Below are positions 38,656 through 51,169 of a stretch of 64,000 nt of DNA, in pieces. This stretch comes from Sapria himalayana (taxonomy: Eukaryota; Streptophyta; Magnoliopsida; Malpighiales; Rafflesiaceae), in NCBI GenBank assembly GCA_029783825.1, contig JAREIK010008083.1, forward strand, positions 22,704 through 86,703. The letters are read 5' to 3'. The position numbers were made by a program, and so were the translations under genes. The number at the start of each line of letters is the position of its first letter. Positions within the stretch are counted from its first letter, which is position 1. The notes under the pieces were generated by a model. It ran no database searches. It was given only the letters and a program-made list of their open reading frames with translations, and was not told where the DNA came from.

Positions 38656-39391
38656 CTAAAAACTCTTAGTGGAAATCTTGGAAGACAAGCGACGAGCTAG
38701 GCTTGGCGCATCAAAGTTCGCACATTGCCTCACCGCCACCAGAACTCTCCTACTCCCAATGACTATAAAGGGGTTGCTCTGCCCCACCACCCACTGCGGC
38801 ACCATGCTCCCATGTGTTTTTTTAGAATGTTTCTTCCCCTCTTCGTGTGCTTGCACCAATGATTTTGATTTCTTAGCTTTATTGTATTCGTCCATCAACC
38901 CTCTAGCTTTTGCTGCCATATGGTTCCTCACTTGGTTCGAAGTAAGGATCATCACTTCATTGTATGCGTTAACGTAACTACAGAAAAATTCAATATGCAC
39001 TCTATAAAAACAATATGCACTCCATAAAAACAATACACATGCTATGAAAATAAGAAGAATAAAACGTCAAAAATTAGATGTTTTGTCTTCCAAATATAAA
39101 AAAAAGCAAATGGCTAAAAAATTTGCAAACTTCATATAGCAAGGCATCTTGACTCACCTTCCTCCCAGCTATTCTTACTCCTCTTCTTTTCATGCTCATC
39201 GGCAAGGGATACATCGATGTGCTAGTAGTGCAGCATGCAGATTTGCACCCACCACAACCCCATTGATAGCCATAGTTCCTCATGTTCAGCTCGTTGTCAT
39301 CTCTTACACTATGAACATGCAAGAGGGGGAGAACAAGCCAAATGAACACATTTAATATAATTTCATTAGCAATCATTATGGAAATTATCAA
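38656..39391 (-). other. Unrecognised gene fragment, two minus-strand open pieces
   Basis: Two open stretches on minus (39391-39074, 105 codons, and 39033-38656, 125 codons) are more GC-rich than their surroundings and have protein-like composition. The first has a Gly/Cys-rich QWGCGGCKSACC and then MKRRGVRIAGRKVSQDA. The second has an EGKKHSKKTHG basic patch and ends with a Ser-rich SLARRLSSKISTKSF. I recognise no domain. They may be exons of a gene captured by the surrounding CACTA element or a divergent transposon protein. Confidence 0.35.
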
Positions 39392-39559
39392 TTCAATAGT
39401 TTAATTCCACCAATGACTAATAAAAAGTAGTCATATATCTAAATAGTGACAATGTAGATCTGCACGAAATAAGAGTGTCAAGAACAAATCTATGTCTACG
39501 TGGGACTAGATTATATGTGTTCATCTCACAACTTTAGAAGCTAACGTGCTATTCCTAGC

Positions 39560-41060
39560 ACCATGAGGACACGCCAAACTTTTTATATACCTATAATAGG
39601 CTAAAACTCTATCAAAAATATTTGGGTACTCACAAACATATTCATAGATATATAAAAATAGTAATTATAGACATAAAAAACATGAATCTGAGTTGATAGT
39701 CATACAACTTCAACAAATATCTAAAAGATGGCTAGCAATGATGTTTAGAGAGAGAGTGTGTGCAAAAATAAAATGTTTCAGTAATATTAAAGATAATAGA
39801 AGCTTAGCCTTCTTTGATCCTACTGAGATTGGTAAAGATGGGACCCATCCATAGGAAGGACTATGGCAATGTCTAAAGGCTTTGAATAAGAATTTTTTTA
39901 TGCCTCTCACATCAAATGTCCTACAAAGATTCATGATTAGGTTAATCGGAAAAGCAAATAACAAAATTAGAATAAAGAAAAATGATACCTCCAAAAAGAA
40001 TCTCATCTTGTTTAGCTATACATAGACAAAAATCAAAAAATAATTCGAAAATAATTCTGATACAAAATTATCCTCATTATTAGTTGGTGCATTTATGCTA
40101 GCCTCTTCTACATTGTTTGCAGTTGGATCTTGAAATGTTATATGTCGCATCAATTCCACTAACTGTGATTCTATATAGTACATCTGCTGTTGCATTAAAT
40201 TATTAATTTCTTTCATCTCATCATTCATTTTTTTTATCTCATCATTCATTTCTTTAATTTCTTGCATTTCTTCCTTCAAATGTCTAGTCTGCTCAAATAT
40301 ATTTTATTTTTTTCTTACATTTCTTCCTTCAAATAAGATATATGCTCATCCTTCTCTTTCACTTTGGTCTCCATAACTTCAAAACTTTTATTTGTTTTTA
40401 TTACTTGTTGTTCGACCACCTCTTGCACCATTGTTGTGACAGATAAATTAGAAGCATGACTACGACAACAAAATGCTAGTCCCTTCAAGTCGATGTCATA
40501 CACTCACTACTTCTTATGACCTTTTATGGTCTCCAAATAGATAGGATCATAGTCAATTGGTTGAAGATCCATAGAACCCTCAACTTGTTGAGAAGCAACT
40601 ATCACATATTCCTCCATGAATTCTTGTGATAAAATAGAGAAAAATACTATTCTAGATATACATAAAATAAATTTAATGTTTTGTATTCTAATCAACTTTC
40701 AAAATTTACAGTAGTATCATAAAATTATATTAATATAATAGATTCATCTGAGACTTTTTGTCAACAAACTGATAATTCTCTTTCTTTACATGCATCTTCA
40801 TGAAAATCTCATAAAATTGGGATCATGACCCAATTCTCCAGCCTATAGTATGTATTTATTAAGTTAAAAAATAACAAATGTTAAAAAATTTTAACAAAAT
40901 TAATAAAACCATGCACATATTAGATTTAATTAAACTATTAGGATAACCACTAAATATATAAATGATTTAAATTTTTAAATAGTACCAAATTTCGAGCATG
41001 CTCAATGCTCGACTTTGACCCTTCTGTGTGGCAAGACATTTCTATACCTAGTCCTGCTGA
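39560..41060 (-). pseudogene. Transposase_24 (En/Spm TnpA-like) pseudogene, copy 1, 5'-truncated
   Basis: Collinear with, and clearly duplicated from the same family as, 48515-50075. Read right to left it shows a conserved HTEGSKSSIEHA piece (about 41035-40985), ELGHDPNF (about 40850), an exon ending DYDPIYLETIKGHKK (40695-40507), a coiled coil (40503-40315) and a second coiled coil MKEEMQEIKEMNDEIKKMND (40279-40016) ending in a Glu-rich tail. The HT-GSK-S and ELG-DPN patterns are family signatures of plant Ptta/En-Spm transposase proteins. Frameshifts and stops are present, and the N-terminal exons are missing because similarity to copy 2 stops near 41060. The CTAT array starts 120 bp further on. 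Confidence 0.8.
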
Positions 41061-41182
41061 TCTTTTAAGATAAAAACATGTTTTTGGCTCTAAAGATCAG
41101 TTCGGATTGGGGGGTACTTAAGAGATAAATTAAACTCGATTATATAGTTCTTATAAATTTCAATAGGGGTGAATATCTTTAT
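41061..41182. other. Junction sequence between CACTA fragment and CTAT array
   Basis: About 120 bp of unique sequence where similarity to the second transposase copy has stopped and the array has not yet begun. No terminus or target duplication is visible. Confidence 0.5.
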
Positions 41183-42832
41183 ATTTATCTTTTGCCTATC
41201 TATATCTCTATCTATTTGTCTATCTACATGTGTATCTATCTACCTACATACCTATCTATCTAAAAATATATATATATCTTTTTCCGTATATCAATTTCTT
41301 TCTCTATCTATCTATCTCCAATCTATATGTATATCACTATATATTTCTATCTATCTAACTACAGATATATATATATCTATTTATTTGTCTATCTATCAGT
41401 CTATCTATTGATATATATATATATTTCAAACTTTCTATATAACTATTTATTTATTTATATATCTTTCTAACTATCTATGTGTCTATCTACTTGCCTTTCT
41501 TTTTGTCTATATATTTGTTTATCTATCTATCTTTCTACCTGTCTATTGGTTTGTCTATCTATATGTCTTTTTATTAATCTATCTTTCTGTCTGTTTGTCT
41601 ATCTGTCTATCTATCTATCTGTCTATCTTTTTGTCTATCTATCATTCTTTCTATATACCTTTTTATATATCTATCTTTCTATCTTTCTATATATCTCTCT
41701 ATCTATCTATTGATATATATATATACATATATATTTGTTTATCTATCTGCCTATCTATTTGTCTAGCTATTTGTCTATCTATTTGAATATCTATTTGTCT
41801 ATCTAACAACCTATCAATCAATCAATCAATCAATCAATCATTCTAATAATCTATATATCTATCTTTCTACTGATCACTCTAGTTATCTGTATATTTGTCT
41901 ATCTATATGTAAATTAATTTGTATATCGATCTATTTATTAATAATCTGACTATTTATCCCTCAATCTATTTATCCATATATCTATCTATCTATTTGTCTG
42001 TCTATCTATCTAGGTATTTATCTATATATCTATCAATCAATCTATCTATATGTATATTAATCTATCTATTAATATATCTATCTATCTTTGTATCAAAATT
42101 TATAGCAATCAATCTGTCTGTCTGTCTACTAGTTTTTCTATCTATCTCTCTATATATGTATTTTTCGATATATCTATCTAGTAATCTATCTATCTTACTA
42201 TCTATCTATCTATTTATTTACCTATTTCTCTTTAAAATAATCTATCAATCTATTTGTCTATCAATCAATCAATCTATTTGTTTATCAATTAACCTATCTA
42301 TCTTTATATCAATCTATCTATCAAAATGTCTATCAATCTCAATACCTATCTATTTATCATTCTTTCTATCAATCCATCTATGTATCTTTCAATCTATGAA
42401 TCCATCTATTAATCTGTCTATTTATTTTTCTATCTTTTTATATGTCTATCTGTGTTTACTTTTTTTCTATCTATTTATCTATTTATCTATTTGTTGATCT
42501 ATCATTTTATCTATTAGTCAATCTATCTATCTAATAATCTATATATCTAAATATCTAATAATTTGACAATCTATTTTTCTATTTATCTATTTATCTATCT
42601 GTCAATCAACCTATCTTTCTATTTATCTATTTGTATATCTATTTGTCTATCAATCTGTCTATTTATATGTATATTTTTTTTAATTATTAATTTGTCAATC
42701 AATTTGACTATAAATATGTTTATCAATCTATCTATCAAACTTTCTTTCAACATATTTATCAATCTTTCTATCAATCTATATATCTATTTGCCTATCTATC
42801 TATTTATCTATTTTTCTGTACATCTATCTATC

Positions 42833-42884
<52 letters not shown>

Positions 42885-43334
42885 TCTATCTATCTATCTA
42901 TTTCTCTATCTATCTATTTATATATGTGTCTATATATTTGTCTATCCATCTATATATCTATATATCTTTTTGTAAGTCTATCTATCTATCTATATTTCAA
43001 TTTATCTATATATCTTTTTATGTATCTGTATATTTAATTGTCTATTTATTTATCTATCTATTTTTCTATCTATCTATCTATCTATTATATCCCTATCTAC
43101 TTGTATGTCTATGTATCTATCTATCTCTCTTCTTTTTATATATCTATATGTCTATTTTTCTATGTATCTATCTGTCTATATGTATATCTAGCTATCTATC
43201 AATGTATGTGTTTATCTATTTATCTATCTATTTGTCTATATATCTGTATATCTAACTATTTGTCTATTTGTATATATATTTATCTATCTATGTATCTGCC
43301 TATCTATCTTTATATTTGTCTATATATCTATCTA

Positions 43335-43371
<37 letters not shown>

Positions 43372-46089
43372 GTGTAACAATCTGTCTATCTATATATTTG
43401 TCTATCTATCTGTTTATCTTTCTATATGTCTATCTATCTGTTTATCTCTCTATATGTCTATCTATCTGTTTATCTCTCTATATGTCTATCTATCTGTCTA
43501 TATATCTATATAATAATTTGTTTATTAATGTGTCTACCTATTTGCCAATCTATCTTCTATCTATTAATCTATCTATTTATATGTCTATCTATTAGTTAAT
43601 ATATCCATCTATCTATCTGCAATAAATCTGTCAACTCTATGTCTATCTATCTATCTACAATTCTATTTATCTATCTGTCTATATATATATCTCTCTATTT
43701 GTCAATCTATCAATCTTTTTATGTCTATTTAACTTTCTATCTTTCTATCTATCTATCTATTATATCCCTATCTACTTGTATGTCTATGTATCTATCTATC
43801 TCTCTATCTCTCTTCTTTTTATATATCTATATGTCTATTTTTCTATGTATCTATCTGTCTATATGTATATCTAGCTATCTATCAATGTATGTGTTTATCT
43901 ATCTATCTATTTATTTGTCTATATATCTGTATATCTAACTATTTGTCTATTTGTATATATATTTATCTATCTATGTATCCGTCTATCTATCTTTATATTT
44001 GTCTATATATCTATCTATATCTATCTATCTATCTATCTATCTGTGTAACAATCTGTCTATCTATATATTTGTCTATCTATCTGTTTATCTCTCTATATGT
44101 CTATCTATCTATCTATATATCTATATAATAATTTGTTTATTAATGTGTCTACCTATTTGCCAATCTATCTTCTATCTATTAATCTATCTATCTATATGTC
44201 TATCTATTAGTTAATATATCCATCTATCTATCTGCAATAAATCTGTCAACTCTATGTCTATCTATCTATCTACAATTCTATTTATCTATCTGTCTATATA
44301 TATATCTCTCTATTTGTCAATCTATCAATCTTTTTATGTCTATTTAACTATCTATCTTTCTATCTATCTATCTATTATATCCCTATCTACTTGTATGTCT
44401 ATGTCTCTATCTATCTATCTCTCTATCTCTCTATCTTTTTATATATCTATATGTCTATTTATCTATGTGTCTATCTGTCTATATGTATATCTATCTATCT
44501 ATCAATGTATGTGTTTATCAATCAATCTATCTATCTATCTATTTGACTATATATTTGTATATCTAACTATTTGTCTATTTGTATATATATTTATCTATCT
44601 ATCTATCTATTTGTCTATCTATCTTTATATTTGTCTATATATCTATCAATATCTATCTATCTGTGTATCTATTTGTCTATCTATATATTTGTCTATTTAT
44701 CTGTTTATCTCTCTATATGTCTATCTATCTGTCTATATATCTATATAATAATTTGTTTATCAATGTGTATACCTTTTTGCCAATCTATCTTCTATCTATT
44801 TATCTATCTATCTATACGTCTATCCATTAGTTAATTTATTAATCTATCTATCTACAATAAATCTGTCAACTCTATGTCTATCTATATATCTACAATTCTA
44901 TTTATCTATCTGTCTATATATATGTCTATTTATTTGTCAATCTATCAATCTTTCTATATGTCTATTTCGGTGTCTATCTATCTATCTATTTATCTATTTA
45001 TCTATTTATAAACAATCTATCTATGTATCTATCTATATATCTATTTTTCTAATAACCTGTCTATCATATATCTATATATATGTCAATCTATCTATATATC
45101 TATTTATCTATCTATAAATATTTCTATTAATCTATCTATTAATCTATCTATTAATCTCTCTATTAATATGTCTATCAATCTTTCAATTAATCTAACTATA
45201 AATTTATCTATCAATTTGTCTATAAATCTATCAATTAATCTGTATATCTTTCTATCTATAAATCTATCTATTTATCTAACTCTCTATCTGTCTATCTATC
45301 TATTATATATCTATCTATCTATCAGTCGATCTATATGTCTATCTATTTTTTTATAAATATCTTTATCTATCTATCTATCTATCTATCTATCTGCAAATCA
45401 AATCATCTATCTTTCTTTCAAATTGTCTTTCTATCAGTCTAACTATCTATCTATTTGTTTATTTGTTTATGTGTCTATATTTCTATCTGTCTATCCATCT
45501 CTATGTCTATCTACCTACCTACCTATATGACTTTTTAGTTTCCTGACTACCTGTTTATATGTATATCTTTCTGTATATCTGTCTATCTATCTATTTGTTT
45601 ATTATTCTATCTATCTTTCTTTCTTTCTTTCAATCTATATATCTTTTTGTCTATCTATCTATCTATATATCTATTTATCAATATGTCTTTTTACTTTTTT
45701 ATATATTTAACTTTCTATGTATTTATCTAATTATTTATATATATGTCTATCACTCTATCTTTCTATCTAACTATATATATATATGTTTATATATCTATCT
45801 ATATTTTAATCTTTTAATCTAATAATCTATCTATCTATCTAATTATCTGACTATCTATCCATTTATCTATCTCTCAAAATATCTATCTATATATATATCT
45901 ACCTATATGTCTATCTAATTGTCTATCCATATGTCTATTTTTTTGTCTATCTATTTGTTGATCTCACTATCTATCTCACTATCTATTAGTCTATTCTCTA
46001 TCTATCTATCTATCAATCTATATATTTATTTGTCTATCTATCTATCTATCTTTCTGTCTATCTGTTTGTCTACCCATCAATCTATTTAT

Positions 46090-46136
<47 letters not shown>

Positions 46137-46457
46137 TATATATTTGTATATTTATCTATATAATAATTTAATCATATATCTGTTTATCTATCTATTTATC
46201 TATCTATCTAATAAGCTATCTATCTATTTATTTATCTATCTGTCTATCTATTTGTTTATCTATCTTTCTATCTATTTGTTTAATAATCTATTTATCTATC
46301 TATTTATATACTTATCTATTTATCTACCTACCTACCTACCTACCTATCTATCTATATGTCTATCTATTTGACTATTTATCTATTATCAATCAATCAATCA
46401 ACAATCTATCTATCTATCTATCTATTAATTTATCTATAAATTTGTCTTTCAATTTGT
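41183..46457. repeat. CTAT satellite array D with three-copy 0.6-kb higher-order repeat
   Basis: 5.3 kb of CTAT repeats. The word ATTATATCCCTATCTACTTG recurs at 43084, 43759 and 44374 with collinear flanks, defining three units of about 675, 615 and 590 bp (43084 to about 44967). An ATAAATCTGTCAACTCTATG word marks the late part of each unit near 43622, 44237 and 44857. AT tracts lie at 42835-42881 and 46093-46133. The right edge is contiguous with a CACTA-type terminus at 46458. Confidence 0.97.
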
Positions 46458-47379
46458 CACAACAAGAAAATAACAGTTTAGCAATGAAATTTTTTGTTAC
46501 AAGTCCATTGCAAACCCATAAAAATTCATTGCAAATATCTGTTAGCAATGATTTTGCAACAAAAGTTTTCTATTTCAAAGAACCTTGTTGCAATTTTGCA
46601 CACTTTGGTATTCAGTTGCAAAAGACTAATGGATTTGCAACACAATAATTCCATTATTATATTGCAACGCATTTCACATCCGTTGCTACTTCAATTGCTA
46701 AATCTCAAAAATTAAGACAATAGATAAGCTAAATTTATTTCCATTTCGTTGCTAATTTGCAATAGATCATCAACCATTTTATTAATAACCATTAAAATTT
46801 CTGTTAGTCATTCCGTTGCAACTTTGCAATAGAGTTGCAACCACTATGAGTCATTCCAAATTATATTGTGTTATTTCTATTGCAAATTTGCAATAGATCA
46901 GCAACCAATTCATTACCAACCATTACAATGTCTATTTCAACTTCATTGCAATTTTACAACATATTTGCAACCATTATGAGTCCTTATAAAATATTTTTTT
47001 GTAATTTTATTATAATTCCATTACAATTCTGTAACAGCATTGAAACTAATATATTCTTTCTAAAACTTACTTAGTTGCAATAGAATATCTATTGCAAAAT
47101 CCATCGCATAATCTATTGCAATTTTTTTTTCCAATTTTCATTTATTTTTGTTAAATTTCTTAATTTTCAATATTTTCTATATTATTCAAAATTTATTGTA
47201 CTAGATTCAAAATTTTATGTACCATAATATAAATTGCAACACACATTTTTTGATAACTAATAGTTAATAGTTTAATATACCATATTCAACCACAATTTTA
47301 GTTTATAGTTCCTTTGTACAATAGTTTAATAATAAAAATGTTTAACAATTAGTTTGATCTTTCAGTAGTAGGTACGTCT
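46458..47379 (+). mobile_element. CACTA-type left end with TTGCAA-rich 66-bp subterminal repeats
   Basis: The sequence begins CACAACAAGAAAATAACAG at 46458 right after the array, a one-base variant of the CACTACAAGAAAA terminus. It is followed by repeats of about 66 bp carrying TTGCAATAGATCAGCAACCA-like words (unit starts near 46751, 46818, 46882 and 46948). This is a third, distinct subterminal family. From about 47130 the sequence is AT-rich and featureless, and the GATA array begins at 47380. No transposase is present, so this is a truncated or non-autonomous element. Confidence 0.75.
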
Positions 47380-47499
47380 ATTGATAGATATATTGATAAA
47401 TAAATAAATAGATTGATTGATATATTGAATAATATATAGATTAAAAGATAGATAGATAGATAGACATTTATATAGACAAATAGGTAGATCGATAGATAG

Positions 47500-47546
<47 letters not shown>

Positions 47547-48146
47547 CTGATAAACAAACATATAGATAGACAAATCGATAGATAGATAAATAGATAAATA
47601 GATAGATATATAAATAGATAAACATACACATAGAGAGATAGATAGATAGATAGATAGATATATATATATAGATTGATAAATCAACAGATACAACGAAAGT
47701 ATGCAAATAGATAGATAGATAGTCTAATAGAATCCCAGATAGAAAGTTAGACAGATATAGAGATAGAGAGAAAGATTATTAGATAGACAAATAGAATGAT
47801 AGATAGATAAATATTTATATAGATTAATAGATTGAATAATAGATAGATAGATACACAAATATATAGATAGTTGGATAGATAGATTTATATAAAGATTGAG
47901 ATAGATAAAAAGATTGATAGGTAGATAGATAAACATACATATAGATAGATAGAAATATTGATAGACAGATAGATAGATAGATTGATTGATTGATATATAG
48001 ACAAATAGAATGATAAATAGAGAGAGATAAATAGACAGTTAGATATACAAATAGATAAACTAATAAATCAATATAAATATAGATAGGTAGATATACAAAA
48101 TGATAGATATAAAGATCGATAGAGATATAGACATACAGATAAACAA
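47380..48146. repeat. GATA satellite array E (GATA on + strand)
   Basis: 0.77 kb of GATA repeats with a short AT tract near 47512. It lies in inverted orientation to array D, only 0.92 kb away across the element end at 46458-47379. Confidence 0.96.
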
Positions 48147-48404
48147 CCTCTGTATATTATGTTATAATGAGCAATGGCAATTCTTGTTTTTATTATAGAT
48201 AGATATCATTTGTGTGTAGATTCTATTTTATAAACTAATATAAATAGACATATAGATATATAAATAAATATTTAACCTCATATGTTATAACTATATAGTT
48301 AGACAAATAGATAGATGTAATTTGTATTATGCATTGTCATATAGAAATCTATCTATATAAAATATGTGAGCTAAAATATTAACTTTGACTAATAACAAGA
48401 ATAT
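48147..48404. other. Transition sequence with scattered GATA words
   Basis: About 260 bp of AT-rich sequence with isolated ATAGATAGATA clusters (48198, 48308), probably a decayed array edge. No gene. Confidence 0.5.
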
Positions 48405-48514
48405 CACTATAAATTCAGTATATATAATTTTTTTTCTTGTCTATTAATGCGATCATTCCCTAGCTAAAATGTCTATCCAGATATATTAAATTAGGTATTA
48501 GTCTATATTGTGAA
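48405..48514 (+). mobile_element. Possible CACTA left terminus of the Transposase_24/Tnp2 element
   Basis: CACTATAAATTCAG at 48405 is followed by a CATTCCCTAGCTAAAATG word of subterminal type, just outside the 3' end of the minus-strand transposase genes, where the 3' terminus is expected. The terminus is only weakly conserved and there is no long subterminal array, so the call is tentative. Confidence 0.4.
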
Positions 48515-50840
48515 ATGCACCAGGAGGACCAGCCAAGCCTTTTACATACCTATAATAGGCTAAAACTCTACTCAAAATATTTGGGGACACACAAATATAT
48601 TCATAGATATATAAAAATAATAATTATAGACATGAACAAACACAAATCTAAGTTGATAGTCATACAACTTCAACAAATATCTAAATGATGTCTAGAAATG
48701 ATGTTTAAAGAGAAAGAGAGTACAAAAATAAAATATTTTAGAAATAATGAAGATAATAGAAGCTCAGCCTCTTTTTGATCCAGCTGAAATCGGTAAATAT
48801 GGGACCCATGCATTGGAAGGAACATTGCAATGTCTGAATGCTTTGAATCATATTTTTTGTGCATTTCACATTGGATGTTCTACAAAGATTCTTTATTAGG
48901 TTAATCGGTAAAGCAAATAACAAAACCAGAATAAAAAAAATTGAAACCTCAAAAAAATCTCATCATGTTTTGCTACGCATAGACAAAAATTAAAAATAGT
49001 TCGAAAATAATTCTGATACGAAATCATCCTCATAATTAGTTGGTGATTTTGTGCTAGCCTCTCCCATTAGGTTTCACAGCTGGATCTCAGACTGCTAACT
49101 GTCGTATAAATGCTGCTAACTATGACTCCATATAGGACATCTGCTGTTACATTACATTCTTAATTTCTTTCATCTCATCATTCATTTCTATAATTTCTTG
49201 CATTTCTTTCTTCAAATGAGAAATCTACTCAACCTTCTCATCTTTCATTTCCTACATTTCTTCCTTCAAATTAGTAATCTGCTCATCCTTCTCTTCTTTC
49301 ATTTCATGCATTTCTTCCTTCAAATGAGATATTTACTTATCCTTCTCTTTCATTTTGATCTCCATAACTTCAAAACGTTCATTTGTTTCCATTACTTGTT
49401 GTTCGACCACCTCATCCACCATTGTTGTGATAGATGAATTAGAAGTAGGACTGCTACAACAAAATTTCACTCTCTTTGAGCTGATGCTGTACACTCGCTA
49501 CTTTTTATGACCTTCTATGATCTCCAAATATATAGGATCATAGTAAATTGGTTAAAGATCCATAGAACCCTAACTTTTTGAGAATCAAATGTGACACATT
49601 CCTCCATTAGTTCATGTGATAAAATCATAAAATAGAAAAAAATATTATTATAGATATACATAAAATAAATTTAATATTTTGCATTCAAAACAACTTTAAA
49701 AATTTATTGTAGTACTATATAATTTTTTTAATATAACAAATTCTTACAGCAATCATCCAAGACTTGTTGTCAACAAATTGACCATCCACTTTCTTCACAT
49801 GTATCTTCCTGAAAATCTCATAAAAATTGGGATCTTGGCCTAATTCTCTAGCCTAAAGTATGTATGTATTAAGTCATAAATTAACAAAAGATAAAAAATT
49901 TTAACAAAATTAATAAAACCATGCACATATTTTATTTTTTTAGATATTAAGGCGACCACTAAATATATAAATGTTTAAAATTTTAAAATTATACCAAATC
50001 TCGAGTGTGCTCAATGCTCAACTTTGACCCTCCTGTGTGGCTAGACATTTTTATACCTAGTCCGGCTAACTCAGTTCATCGATTTTTGCTGGCAATCTAT
50101 GATTTTTGTCCTCACATATTGCTCCTTCCAATACTTAAACCACTCGAGCCAATCATCCTCGAATATAAAATCAGACCTTTCTTTTATATTATTAATTTAG
50201 GAAAAAAAAATATATACCATTCAGCAGCTTTGCTCTTCCACACAATGACTTTATCTTCCCATCAAATTTAGGTGCCGATGTGTACTAATTCTATATATAA
50301 AAAAAACACAAAAGAATTCATATTAATAATAAAGACATAATTATTTACTGCTTGAATAATAACCAACATAATAGTTAACTAATTATAAAATTAATTTTCA
50401 ATGCTTTTGTATCGTTATTTTTACTTGAAAGTCATTAAAATAAGACTCTTTTATCGATTCAAAAACTTTCTTTCATGAAGAAGCTTTAGAATCAATCATT
50501 TTCTTGAAAAACTTTGTAATTATAGTCGAACACTTGTGAGATGGAATAAAACTATATAAATAAATAAATAACATTGAAAATAAGTAAATCATAAATAAAT
50601 AAATAAATATATATATATATATAACCACTAACAATAAAATAAAAATTTTTTATTCAAGTCATATTTACATATTTCTTATACCTCCTATCCACAATCTCAA
50701 TTTCTAACGTAGCACTGAATGTAAAAGAAGATACAACATTTGATGGTGTCGATGGTTTTGTAAATGGCAGAACTATATTTGTAAAATGTGTGGCAGAATA
50801 TAGATATAGATCAAAAGTGTGTGTGGGGAAGGACAATGAG
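48515..50840 (-). pseudogene. Transposase_24 (En/Spm TnpA-like) pseudogene, copy 2
   Basis: More complete than copy 1. Read right to left: a possible first exon with VVSSFTFSATLEIEIVDRRY (about 50836-50654); a piece with KKVFESIKESYFNDF (about 50540-50440); and the core WLEWFKYWKEQY with HTGGSKLSIEHTRDL (about 50160-49985). Next come ELGQDPNFYEIFRKIHVKK and QFVDNKSW (49865-49745), then an exon ending near 49500. A long coiled coil (49470-49150) includes an 18-residue KEEM..E.KDEQI unit in three copies (54-bp period starting at 49210, 49264 and 49318). These motifs place it in the plant Ptta/En-Spm family of DNA-binding transposase accessory proteins. Stops and frameshifts indicate inactivity. 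It lies downstream of the Tnp2 gene on the same strand, the usual CACTA order. Confidence 0.82.
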
Positions 50841-51169
50841 TGGTGGGCTAATCTGATAAAGGTGATATTAAAGGTATCTATGATGGTGATGGTGATATAA
50901 ATGGAGATGGTGATTGTGATGTTGAAATCTCGATATGGTGGGTATGAGATGGTACTAAATTTGCAACATTATTTAAAATACAAGATGAATTTGGTTCATT
51001 TCTATGTCCACGTCCTTTAGGCACCATCTAATGTAAAAAAACATAGAACAAATAATAGAGATATGATGAATAACCATACATTTTAGAATAAAATAAACCA
51101 TAATATTTCAACAAAATATAGAAAGTCTTTGATAGTTTAATATTATAATATAATTATAACTGTTAAATT

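Noticed and set aside
41183..46457. Possible CRISPR-like or telomeric array
   Set aside because: There are no conserved repeats separated by unique spacers, and the unit is CTAT, not the plant telomere unit TTTAGGG.
48670..48923. Conserved small protein shared with 39710-40006
   Set aside because: The two regions are nucleotide-similar because the whole Transposase_24 segment is duplicated. The open frames are in different registers, so this is more likely 3' non-coding sequence.
50654..50836. Independent small gene on minus
   Set aside because: Its position and order fit an exon or exon remnant of the Transposase_24 pseudogene downstream of Tnp2, not a separate gene.
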